This document shows positions 1 through 6,086 of a stretch of DNA of 14,038 bases, in pieces (the first letter of the stretch is position 1; the number at the start of each line of letters is the position of its first letter). A model generated the notes under the pieces. It was not told the DNA's origin. It saw only the letters and a list, made by a program, of their open reading frames with translations, and searched no databases. The stretch covers positions 1-14,038 of the forward strand of contig CAJTVA010000035.1 in assembly GCA_910579585.1 (NCBI GenBank), given 5' to 3'. This DNA is from an uncultured Christensenella sp. (GTDB taxonomy: Bacteria; Bacillota; Clostridia; Christensenellales; Borkfalkiaceae). Position numbers and translations under genes: made by a program.

Positions 1-41
1 ACCCTATCCGAAAAGTACATAAACGTATCCGTTTTGATGCG

Positions 42-194
42 TTAGACCTTTTCAGAATAGCTTTCGCAGCAAGTGCAGTCCACCTGATTGCAAGTGCAGC
101 CGACCTTGATATGTTCGAGCGTGCAGTTGCAGCCGCGGTGGTTGTACTTACAGGTTGCTACGTCGCAAGCTATGCCGTAATTAACGTTTTCCAT
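42..194 (-). CDS. DUF1540-type cysteine-rich small protein
   Basis: A 50-residue protein with nine cysteines (residues 10, 15, 22, 24, 33, 35, 40, 42, 43). The pattern of an early C-x4-C followed by YN, then C-x-C, then an I-x-V-G-C stretch and a final C-x-C-C-x-S-Y resembles the DUF1540 family, short Clostridia/Bacilli proteins presumed to bind metal through cysteines; their biochemical role is not known to me. A longer reading frame runs upstream to 254, but I chose the ATG at 194 because a GGAGGT Shine-Dalgarno lies 6-8 nt before it (complement of 201-206) and the extra upstream residues do not look conserved. It diverges from rplI, with roughly 100 bp between the two start codons. No clear promoter of its own was identified. 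Family call fairly sure; function unknown. Confidence 0.8.
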   Translation of the reverse strand: MENVNYGIACDVATCKYNHRGCNCTLEHIKVGCTCNQVDCTCCESYSEKV

Positions 195-247
195 AAAATA
201 ACCTCCGTCATTATTTTGTGCCGAAACGGTTAAAATATGCGCCGCCC

Positions 248-276
248 TTGACAAACCGTCCTTTCAGCGTTAAAAT
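248..276 (+). promoter_or_regulatory. sigma-A promoter of rplI
   Basis: TTGACA at 248-253, a 17-bp spacer, and TAAAAT at 271-276. Expected transcription start is near 283, giving a very short leader of about 14 nt that contains only the GAGGTG ribosome binding site before the rplI ATG at 297. Consensus -35 and 5/6 -10 with ideal spacing make this a strong constitutive-looking promoter, as suits a ribosomal protein gene. Confidence 0.82.
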
Positions 277-296
277 ATATTAAAAGAGGTGTAAAA

Positions 297-740
297 ATGA
301 AAGTTATTTTACTTCAAGACGTAAAAGGGCAGGGCAAAAAAGGCGAAGTTGTCGAGGTAAACGAGGGCTATGCCCGCAACTTTTTAATAAAAAAAGGACT
401 TGCGGAAGCGGCTACAGCTTCGAAGTTGAACGATTTAAAACAGAAAAATTCAGCGGCGGAATATCACAAAGCAGAAGAGATTAAGGCGACCCGCGCGCTT
501 GCAAAAGATATTGACGGCAAGAAATTCACCGTAAAAATCAAGACGGGTCAAGCTGGCAAAACTTTCGGCTCCGTCACCGGCGCGAACATTGCCGACGCAT
601 TAAAAACCGCCGGCTACGATATCGACAAAAAGAAAATCGTCGTCCCCTCGCCTATAAAAGCTATCGGCGAGTACGACATAGATTTAAAGCTTTTAGAGGG
701 CATATCCGCAAAAATAAGAATAAGCGTAGAAGCCGAATAG
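297..740 (+). CDS. rplI: 50S ribosomal protein bL9
   Basis: A 147-residue bL9, the usual family length, which binds 23S rRNA through its N-terminal domain and projects from the large subunit near the L1 stalk. The N-terminal half carries the hallmark MKVILLQDVKGQGKKGEVVEV segment followed by the GYARNFL signature (residues about 24-30) and the KKGLA turn. A lysine- and alanine-rich connecting helix follows (about 40-75), then the C-terminal domain with the SVT motif near residue 92 and a conserved end rich in I/V-x-V. The start is fixed by GAGGTG 5 nt upstream and by the universally conserved N-terminus. It sits alone here: in many Bacillota rplI is followed by dnaB, but here a convergent unknown gene follows. 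Identification is secure. Confidence 0.97.
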   Translation: MKVILLQDVKGQGKKGEVVEVNEGYARNFLIKKGLAEAATASKLNDLKQKNSAAEYHKAEEIKATRALAKDIDGKKFTVKIKTGQAGKTFGSVTGANIADALKTAGYDIDKKKIVVPSPIKAIGEYDIDLKLLEGISAKIRISVEAE

Positions 741-847
741 TAAATTTTCGCTGAATTTCGGCTAATCACACAAATTTTTTAACAAAATAAATATAAAACG
801 GCGCGGGCAAAGCTCACTTCCAATAGGAAACGAAAAAACGAATAACG

Positions 848-886
848 ATAAAGAACTCTCGAACAATTTGTTCGAGAGTTCTTTAT
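848..886. terminator. 17-bp perfect hairpin between convergent genes
   Basis: ATAAAGAACTCTCGAAC (848-864) pairs perfectly with 870-886 around the 5-nt loop AATTT. It lies between the ends of rplI and the convergent gene at 958, so it can act on both strands. Stem ends are T-rich in either direction (TTCTTTAT), but there is no long separate T-tract, so bidirectional terminator is the best call and a structural RNA end is an alternative. The preceding 741-847 holds no gene; a weak AGCCGAA/TTCGGCT pairing (731-737 with 757-763) precedes a T6 run at 775-780 and might help terminate rplI. Confidence 0.75.
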
Positions 887-957
887 GCTTGTAATTAAGT
901 AAGCTAAATTGAAATTTATCGTAATAATATTATATTATTTAATAGGCAAAAACACGG

Positions 958-1452
958 TCAATCTTCCATATCGGAAAACGGAATTTTTCCGTGAAGCTCA
1001 ACGGCGCGCCGACCTGTCGGCGTTCCGTCGTCATTGATTTCCATAAGGCGCATCTTTTTTATTTTTGAACAATCTATCTCGTCAAACACGTCTGCGCATT
1101 CTGCGGACTCCTGGTCGCCGAGTTGGTACAAAATGCACTCGACGGCTTCTTGCACTCTTTCAAACGCAAACTTTTCTATGCTTTCTATCGAAGCGCCTTC
1201 TTTTATCAAAGCGGATACTTCGGGAAATCTTTCGTCAAGCTCGCCCTGCTCTTGATATTTTTTTATCATATTCGCAAAGCCGCCCCTATGAAATTCAAGG
1301 TGGTCGCTAATCGGCTTCAAAAAGCGGAAAGAAGGAAGAACGGCAAAATATTCGTTTTCCTGTTTCAATTCCCACTTCGCCCATTCTTTTTGAAGTCCTA
1401 ATTTTTTCATTACGTTCAACTTTTCTTCAAAAGTCATTTCTTTATCTTTCAT
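958..1452 (-). CDS. hypothetical acidic soluble protein, family not recognised
   Basis: Encodes 164 residues from the ATG at 1452. The frame opens at another ATG at 1458, but AGGAG (1464-1460) lies only 1 nt before that codon and 7 nt before 1452, so the downstream ATG is preferred. I do not recognise the family. The protein is soluble, with no signal peptide or membrane segment, and is charged and acidic. It looks helical through about residue 120 (many K/E-rich stretches; FRFLKP near 42, HLEFHRGGF near 51), then has an acidic patch with several D/E and two Cys (about 114-128), then a short basic stretch ending GRRAVELHGKIPF. It is monocistronic with its own promoter (1500-1528) and a hairpin after it (848-886). 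Coding character matches neighbours (good ribosome site, ordinary codon use), so I believe the gene is real, but no function is claimed. Confidence 0.75.
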   Translation of the reverse strand: MKDKEMTFEEKLNVMKKLGLQKEWAKWELKQENEYFAVLPSFRFLKPISDHLEFHRGGFANMIKKYQEQGELDERFPEVSALIKEGASIESIEKFAFERVQEAVECILYQLGDQESAECADVFDEIDCSKIKKMRLMEINDDGTPTGRRAVELHGKIPFSDMED

Positions 1453-1499
1453 TGTCATTCTCCTTTTTGCAACGCCAAATTACTGTTTATAGCTCTGTT

Positions 1500-1528
1500 A
1501 TTATACAACAATTAAATGAACAAGTAAA
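1500..1528 (-). promoter_or_regulatory. sigma-A promoter of the 958-1452 gene
   Basis: On the minus strand TTTACT (1528-1523), 17-bp spacer, then perfect TATAAT (1505-1500). Expected start near 1493, about 40 nt before the ATG at 1452. The -35 box overlaps the T-rich tail of the terminator that ends the upstream DUF2207 operon, so the operon ends almost exactly where this transcription unit begins. Confidence 0.7.
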
Positions 1529-1566
1529 GCAAAAGCGCACTGCCTTGCTTCCAAGGTAAGTGCGCT
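1521..1566 (-). terminator. intrinsic terminator of the Nudix-LemA-DUF2207 operon
   Basis: AGCGCACT (1534-1541) pairs with AGTGCGCT (1559-1566), and inside it CCTTG pairs with CAAGG around a 4-nt loop, with a small asymmetric internal loop. Read on the minus strand the stem is followed directly by TTTTGCTTTACTTG, a U-rich tail. About 90 nt separate the DUF2207 stop codon from the stem. Confidence 0.8.
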
Positions 1567-1584
1567 ATACTTATCTATACTTAT
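1565..1584. repeat. tandem 10-bp direct repeat
   Basis: CTATACTTAT occurs twice head to tail (1565-1574 and 1575-1584) in the 3' untranslated region of the DUF2207 operon, touching the base of the terminator stem. It is probably a slippage product; no function is evident. Confidence 0.5.
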
Positions 1585-1652
1585 GTGGAAAAACTCCCTA
1601 TGGGGACTTCGACAATTGCCCGCGCCGCTTAGCTTATTAAACGGAAAGTTTA

Positions 1653-3554
1653 TTAGCGGAACCTGCCGCCGCCACCGCCGTGACCGCCGCCCGACGACCC
1701 TCCGAAACTGCCGTGACCGCCACCCGACGACCCTGAGGACGAGGGGCGGGAAACCATATCCGACCGCATACTTGCCATCGAAGCGCGCATAACGCTGTTG
1801 AAAACGTAGAAGTTGACGAACGCGCCCGACGAAGAATTTGCCCATTGAGGGGGTTGAACGGTTATGTCCTTGAATTTCTCTTCCCACTTATCGGAAACTC
1901 CGAGAACCTGCGCATAGGGCAGAATGTGATAGTAAAATTCGGGGTCTTCTTCTAGCATTTTTTCCAGCCTGTCTTTCTCGGCAAGCGTAATGAAGTTTCT
2001 GAACCCGACTATTTCGTTAAGCTGCTCGGTGTATTCTTTCGTTCTGCTGACAAGCAGTGTTGAAGCCGCCGTCATAGCGCAAGCAATTACGCTTAAAATA
2101 AGTTTCGGGATAATTCCGAGAATGTGCGACGGCACGAATAACGTATAAGCCAGCACGAATACCGCGCTTATTACAGCCATTGCCGCCGTCATACCGATTT
2201 TTACGCCCTTGTTTGATTTTAGACTGTTATATTTGACGCCCAGGCCGAAAACGTATACGAAAATCATCGGCACTATTGAAATAAACGGCGCAAATATAAG
2301 ATAGGTAAACGAAATCTGCGTAAGAGCCAGAACGAGAGGAGCAAGCCCTAATATAAAGCCCGAAAGCACTGTAAAAATAAAAGCAAGCCACGTGCTGTTG
2401 CGGCTGTACAGATTTTTCGTCTGTGCGTTCACCATAGCCGAAACGCGGTCAATCGTCCTGTAAAAAGTGTATTTGAGCGAACTCGGCTGTATTACGTCAA
2501 ACCCTTTGAACATCTCGTTGAACATAATAACTTCGTAAGCGGGCGTGCCCTCGGGCAAGTTCTTGACGATTCTTATAATCGAGGGGTCGCTTTGGTTGTC
2601 GAGGTTGATTTTTATATAGCCCTTGTCCGCCCAATAGTAAATCATCGATGTGACATCCTCGTTATCGATTTTGTTATCGATAAGCTTTCCCATCATAAGC
2701 GGGTCCATTTTATTGGGCGCTTCGAAGTTGACGACGGGGGTAAGGCTCTGTTTATTGAGGCAAAACAGCTTTAATAAAACTATCAGTATAAGAAGAACCG
2801 CGCCGACGATTACGAAGTAAAAAGGCGTAAAGTCGAAATACGTCGAAAGCGCGCCGTCGGCAAATTCCAAATCGAACCTTAACGACTCCCACGAGCCGTC
2901 CATATATTCTACGGCGGTACGCAGAACCGTTCTGCCGTTTTCAGTCGTTTCGCTGACGGGAAATGAGGTCGGGGTACCGATTACGCTTTGCTTAAAGCAC
3001 TCAACGCTTCCCGCAACGTATCCCTCGGGCAGTTTCAGCGTTACGGAAACGTTTTCTATTTCACAGTCCCAACCGCTGCCGATAGGGGTAAGGGCAAGCA
3101 GGTTGTTGCCTTCCTGCGCCTTTGTAAGATTGTAATCGTAAGATATTCTGTATGTATGCTCGTCGTTTTTGCGCGAAGAGTCGCCTATGTCAATCGAAAC
3201 GAATCTGCTGTCCTCGGAAAAAACATCGTAATACACGGAAACGGGCGAGCCGTTTTTTATTTCGGATACCGAAATATTTTTTATCACTTCGCCGCCGTTT
3301 ACGGGGATATCGCGGATAAACCCTGAATTGTAGTTAAAATATACCGTTATATCTTCGGTTACCGAAATCGAGCGGTCGCTGTTTATATCCATTTCGACCG
3401 CATAACCCGATAAATAGGTGTGGTTATAATGCCTGTCGCCCGTGACTGCGCTTGCGGTTTTCGCAGAGAAACAAAAACCCGCCGCAAGGCATAATACCGT
3501 CAGCGCAAGTACCGCAAGGACGGTCAGATACGGTTTAAATTTTAATTCTTTCAT
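1653..3554 (-). CDS. DUF2207 membrane protein with Gly-rich tail
   Basis: A 633-residue predicted membrane protein of the DUF2207 family. Residues 1-36 form a signal peptide or anchor (basic start, hydrophobic 9-30, AKTASA). Residues about 40-235 are the extracytoplasmic DUF2207 beta-rich domain, with the familiar pattern of V-x-M-x-I after a D-R-S opening and a RDIP motif near 81-84. A transmembrane helix spans about 244-266. A cytoplasmic segment with the MMGKLIDNKI-type region (287-296) follows, then four more hydrophobic helices (about 388-412, 417-439, 452-474, 479-502). The conserved ILPYAQVLGVSDKW motif is at 544-557. The last 30 residues are Gly/Ser/His-rich, as is common in this family. 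It follows LemA in the same operon, a pairing seen widely in bacteria; the joint role is probably in the envelope but is not established. Shine-Dalgarno is AAAGGGA. Confidence 0.88.
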   Translation of the reverse strand: MKELKFKPYLTVLAVLALTVLCLAAGFCFSAKTASAVTGDRHYNHTYLSGYAVEMDINSDRSISVTEDITVYFNYNSGFIRDIPVNGGEVIKNISVSEIKNGSPVSVYYDVFSEDSRFVSIDIGDSSRKNDEHTYRISYDYNLTKAQEGNNLLALTPIGSGWDCEIENVSVTLKLPEGYVAGSVECFKQSVIGTPTSFPVSETTENGRTVLRTAVEYMDGSWESLRFDLEFADGALSTYFDFTPFYFVIVGAVLLILIVLLKLFCLNKQSLTPVVNFEAPNKMDPLMMGKLIDNKIDNEDVTSMIYYWADKGYIKINLDNQSDPSIIRIVKNLPEGTPAYEVIMFNEMFKGFDVIQPSSLKYTFYRTIDRVSAMVNAQTKNLYSRNSTWLAFIFTVLSGFILGLAPLVLALTQISFTYLIFAPFISIVPMIFVYVFGLGVKYNSLKSNKGVKIGMTAAMAVISAVFVLAYTLFVPSHILGIIPKLILSVIACAMTAASTLLVSRTKEYTEQLNEIVGFRNFITLAEKDRLEKMLEEDPEFYYHILPYAQVLGVSDKWEEKFKDITVQPPQWANSSSGAFVNFYVFNSVMRASMASMRSDMVSRPSSSGSSGGGHGSFGGSSGGGHGGGGGRFR

Positions 3555-3568
3555 AATTCCCTTTTACG

Positions 3569-3596
3569 AATTAACGGCGCAACCGCGCCGTTAATT
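3569..3596 (-). other. intercistronic hairpin between lemA and DUF2207
   Basis: AATTAACGGCGC (3569-3580) pairs perfectly with 3585-3596 around the 4-nt loop AACC, a 12-bp GC-cored stem. On the minus strand it has no T-tract after it, so it should not terminate the operon; it lies 15 nt before the DUF2207 start codon. It could set relative expression by protecting or processing the upstream message. On the plus strand it is followed by GATTTTTTATT and would resemble a terminator, but no plus-strand gene is present to use it. Confidence 0.6.
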
Positions 3597-3605
3597 GATT
3601 TTTTA

Positions 3606-4190
3606 TTAGAATTGCACTTTCACGTTCTGTCTTTCTTCGGGCGCTTCCACCGCAAAGAATTCGCGCTTTTCCTCTTTCATCATCTTTGCAACGATAAGAG
3701 AGGGGAAAGACCTGATTTTCTTATTCAGTTCCCTGACGCAAGCGTTGTAATACTTTCTCGCGTTAACAAGCTCGTTTTCGATGTTTCTGAGTTGGGCTTG
3801 CAAATCGAGGAAGTTGGTATTGGCTTTCAGTTCGGGATAGTTTTCGGTTACTCTCCTGAATCCCTGTAAAACGGTGGTCAATTCTTTATCCGCCGCAATT
3901 TTTTCGCTTACGGTGGTAGCGCTCATCGCCTTGGCGCGCGCTTCTGTAACCTTTGCAAAGGTTTCGCTTTCGTGCTTAGCGTATCCCTTAACCGTTTCAA
4001 CAAGGTTGGGGATAAGGTCGAACCTCTTTTTAAGATACACGTCTATGCCGGAAAACGCGTCGTCACAGTTCGTTCCCAAACTAACGAACTTGTTGTACGT
4101 AACGATAAACCAGATGATAAGTATCAGAACTACCGCCGCGGCAACGCCGATGCCGACCCAGCCGCCGGTGCTAATAATAAGTAATTTCAT
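3606..4190 (-). CDS. LemA family protein
   Basis: A 194-residue LemA protein, close to the family norm of about 185. One N-terminal transmembrane helix (about residues 9-30) is followed by the family hallmark YNKFVSLGTNCDDAFSGIDV, then LKKRFDLIPNLVETVKGYAKHE (about 53-74), and a long helical, coiled-coil-like body with an NIENELVNARKYYNACVRELN stretch (about 136-156). The C-terminus ends in the family-like EAPEERQNVKVQF. The protein is expected to sit in the membrane with its short N-terminus outside and the helical body on the other face; molecular function is unresolved. The start is supported by GAGGT about 5 nt upstream, and that Shine-Dalgarno overlaps the TGA stop of the Nudix gene, so translation is probably coupled. 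DUF2207 follows 51 bp downstream. Confidence 0.94.
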   Translation of the reverse strand: MKLLIISTGGWVGIGVAAAVVLILIIWFIVTYNKFVSLGTNCDDAFSGIDVYLKKRFDLIPNLVETVKGYAKHESETFAKVTEARAKAMSATTVSEKIAADKELTTVLQGFRRVTENYPELKANTNFLDLQAQLRNIENELVNARKYYNACVRELNKKIRSFPSLIVAKMMKEEKREFFAVEAPEERQNVKVQF

Positions 4191-4198
4191 TTTTTACC

Positions 4199-4693
4199 TC
4201 ACTTAAAATTTTTAATTTCGGCAAGCGCGCTTTTTAAGAACATCTCCGCCGTAGAATCTTTTTTTATCGCTTCCAAAGCCTCGTCGAAAGTGAACCACTT
4301 TACGCTTTCAAGTTCCTTTTCGTCGATTACGGGTTCGCCGTCCTCCGCCATAGACAGATAGCACAGCATAAGCACGTTCTTCGGCTCGTGATAGCGGGAG
4401 GACAGATATTTGTATTTTACCGTGTCCAGCTTGGTTTCTTCTTTGAATTCGCGCGTAACCGCCTTTTCCGCAGTTTCGCCCTTTTTAACGTAACCGGCAA
4501 GCAAAATATAATCGTCCTGCCCCTTGTGCTTTGCAAGCAAAATTCTATCCTTGTTTCTGTTGGTGACAACCATACTTACGGCAGTCGCAAATTGGGCGAA
4601 GCGGAACTGCCCGCAAGACTTGCAGTAAGGCACAAGCCCCTCGCCGCTGGCAAACATAAGCGTAAGCTTTTCGCCGCATTCCGTACAAAACAT
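4199..4693 (-). CDS. Nudix hydrolase with N-terminal zinc ribbon (NudC-like)
   Basis: A 164-residue protein with two parts. Residues 3-27 form a zinc ribbon, C3-x2-C6 and C24-x2-C27. Residues about 36-160 are a Nudix fold. The Nudix box runs from G67: G-x5-E73-x7-R81-E82-F-K-E85-E86, matching the catalytic and metal-binding pattern, except that the usual terminal G-U is K88-L89. The architecture and the AGYVKKGETAEKAV stretch resemble NADH pyrophosphatase NudC. However, the SQPWPFP motif that defines NAD(H) specificity is replaced: the equivalent segment reads SSRYHEPKNVLML (about 97-109). It is also far shorter than typical NudC (about 260). Substrate is therefore left open; a nucleoside diphosphate linked to X is likely. 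It is the first gene of the LemA-DUF2207 operon, with a perfect AAGGAGG site 7 nt before the ATG. Confidence 0.9.
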   Translation of the reverse strand: MFCTECGEKLTLMFASGEGLVPYCKSCGQFRFAQFATAVSMVVTNRNKDRILLAKHKGQDDYILLAGYVKKGETAEKAVTREFKEETKLDTVKYKYLSSRYHEPKNVLMLCYLSMAEDGEPVIDEKELESVKWFTFDEALEAIKKDSTAEMFLKSALAEIKNFK

Positions 4694-4720
4694 AAAATTT
4701 CCTCCTTATTAATCTTATAT

Positions 4721-4749
4721 ATTATACACCTTTTTTACGACGTTTTCAA
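4721..4749 (-). promoter_or_regulatory. sigma-A promoter of the Nudix-LemA-DUF2207 operon
   Basis: Minus strand TTGAAA (4749-4744), 17-bp spacer, TATAAT (4726-4721). Expected start near 4714, giving a leader of about 20 nt with AAGGAGG inside it. It is back-to-back with the rightward promoter at 4777-4805; the two -35 boxes are 27 bp apart, so the promoters could be co-regulated, though I see no operator. Confidence 0.82.
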
Positions 4750-4776
4750 TACATTGGTGCAAATTTTACAAATTTA

Positions 4777-4805
4777 TTGACTTTAAATTGCCTATACTAT
4801 ATAAT
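4777..4805 (+). promoter_or_regulatory. sigma-A promoter of the UAP1-like gene and protease
   Basis: TTGACT (4777-4782), 17-bp spacer, TATAAT (4800-4805). Expected start near 4812, leaving a leader of about 47 nt to the ATG at 4859. The leader is AT-rich with no clear hairpin and only a weak ribosome site (CGGGTT). Confidence 0.82.
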
Positions 4806-4858
4806 AAATACATAAATTTTCACAGTTTTTAACCAAATTTTCACGTTCGGGTTTTAAT

Positions 4859-6073
4859 ATGAATTACGAAAGGGCAAAAGAATATTTAGACGAAATAGGT
4901 CAGCTTCAGCTTTTAAAATATTACGAAGAGCTTTCCGAAGCGGAAAAACTCCGACTTTTAAAAGACATCGAAAGCGCCGATTTTTCGGTTTTGCAAAATA
5001 TCGGAAGCAAGCCTAGACCGCTTGGCAAAATAACGCCCGTGGAAGCCGTAACCGTTGCGGACGCAAAAATCTGCTTTAAAGAGTTCGAAGCCGCAGGGCT
5101 CGAACTTCTGAAAAACGGCAAAGTCGCGGCTGTTTTGCTTGCCGGCGGACAGGGCTCGCGGCTCGGCTACGACGGGCCGAAAGGCACTTACGATATGGGC
5201 GAGAGCCGTAGCGTTTCTATTTTCGCGTTGCAGATGAAAGAGGTTCTTTCCGTGGCGGAAAGGGCGGGCAGGCACTTCCACCTGTTCATAATGACGGGCG
5301 CGCAGAATAACGAAGTTACGGTAAAATTTTTCAAAGACAATAATTACTTCGGCTACCCGTGCGAATACGTTCACTTTTACGTTCAGGACGTCGCGCCTAC
5401 CTGCGACTTGTACGGCAAAGTATTTCTGGACGAAAAGCACCGAGTTTCACTCGCGTCAAACGGCAACGGCGGCTGGTATTCGTCGCTTGTAAACGGCGGG
5501 CTGAAAACCGTTCTGGAAAAAGAAAAAATCGAATGGCTGAACGTTTACAGCGTAGACAACGTCTTGCAGAAGATGTGCGACCCCGCGTTTATCGGCGCGA
5601 CAGTTTTAAAGGGTTGCGGTTGCGGCGCGAAAGTCGTTTCCAAAACCTGCCCCGAAGAAAAGGTCGGCGTCCTTTGCAACGAGGACGGCAATCCTACGGT
5701 TTTAGAGTACTTCGAGATGCCCGAAAACCTCAAAACCGAGCGTGTTGACGGCGAACTTTTGTACCGTTACGGCGTTACTTTGAATTATCTTTTCAACGTA
5801 AATAAACTCGACGGCACGTTTTCCGGCAAGCTTCCGTATCACCTTGCGAAAAAGGCAATTGCGCACGTAGAGAACGGGGAGAGGATAACCCCCGAAAAAC
5901 CTTGCGGTTACAAGTTCGAAACGTTGGTCGTCGATATGGTCAAAATGATGGGCAGTTGTTTAGCTTACGAAGTCGAGCGCGAAAAGGAGTTCGCGCCCGT
6001 CAAGAACCTGCACGGCGTCGACAGCGTGGATACGGCAAGAGTTTTATTAAAATCAAACGGAATAGAATTATAA
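4859..6073 (+). CDS. UAP1-like UDP-sugar pyrophosphorylase (UDPGP family)
   Basis: A 404-residue cytosolic nucleotidyltransferase of the UDPGP family, which joins UTP and a sugar 1-phosphate to give a UDP-sugar plus pyrophosphate. The nucleotide loop LAGGQGSRLG is at residues 94-103, followed by PKG at 107-109. NGNGGWY (201-207) is the sugar-binding region and VDN (232-234) precedes DPAFIG. LPYHLAKKA (325-333), YKFETLVVDM (351-360) and EKEFAPVKN (375-383) match the eukaryotic-type UDP-N-acetylhexosamine pyrophosphorylase branch better than the UDP-glucose branch, so GlcNAc-1-P or GalNAc-1-P is my preferred substrate, but glucose-1-P cannot be excluded. The ribosome site is weak, yet the N-terminal helix (RAKEYLDEIGQ) is family-like, supporting this ATG. 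It is first in a two-gene unit; the protease gene starts 13 bp after it. Confidence 0.9.
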   Translation: MNYERAKEYLDEIGQLQLLKYYEELSEAEKLRLLKDIESADFSVLQNIGSKPRPLGKITPVEAVTVADAKICFKEFEAAGLELLKNGKVAAVLLAGGQGSRLGYDGPKGTYDMGESRSVSIFALQMKEVLSVAERAGRHFHLFIMTGAQNNEVTVKFFKDNNYFGYPCEYVHFYVQDVAPTCDLYGKVFLDEKHRVSLASNGNGGWYSSLVNGGLKTVLEKEKIEWLNVYSVDNVLQKMCDPAFIGATVLKGCGCGAKVVSKTCPEEKVGVLCNEDGNPTVLEYFEMPENLKTERVDGELLYRYGVTLNYLFNVNKLDGTFSGKLPYHLAKKAIAHVENGERITPEKPCGYKFETLVVDMVKMMGSCLAYEVEREKEFAPVKNLHGVDSVDTARVLLKSNGIEL

Positions 6074-6086
6074 ATAAAGGAGCAGT

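Noticed and set aside
195..254. Extended N-terminus for the DUF1540 protein
   Set aside because: GGAGGT positions the start at 194, and the extra residues come from the divergent promoter region.
731..780. AGCCGAA/TTCGGCT pairing as a separate rplI terminator
   Set aside because: The stem is 7 bp with a 19-nt loop and the T-run is 11 nt away; too weak to list on its own, and a far stronger hairpin follows at 848-886.
4958..5440. 160-codon minus-strand open frame inside the UAP1-like gene
   Set aside because: Antisense to a well-supported family member; composition is that of a reverse-complement shadow.
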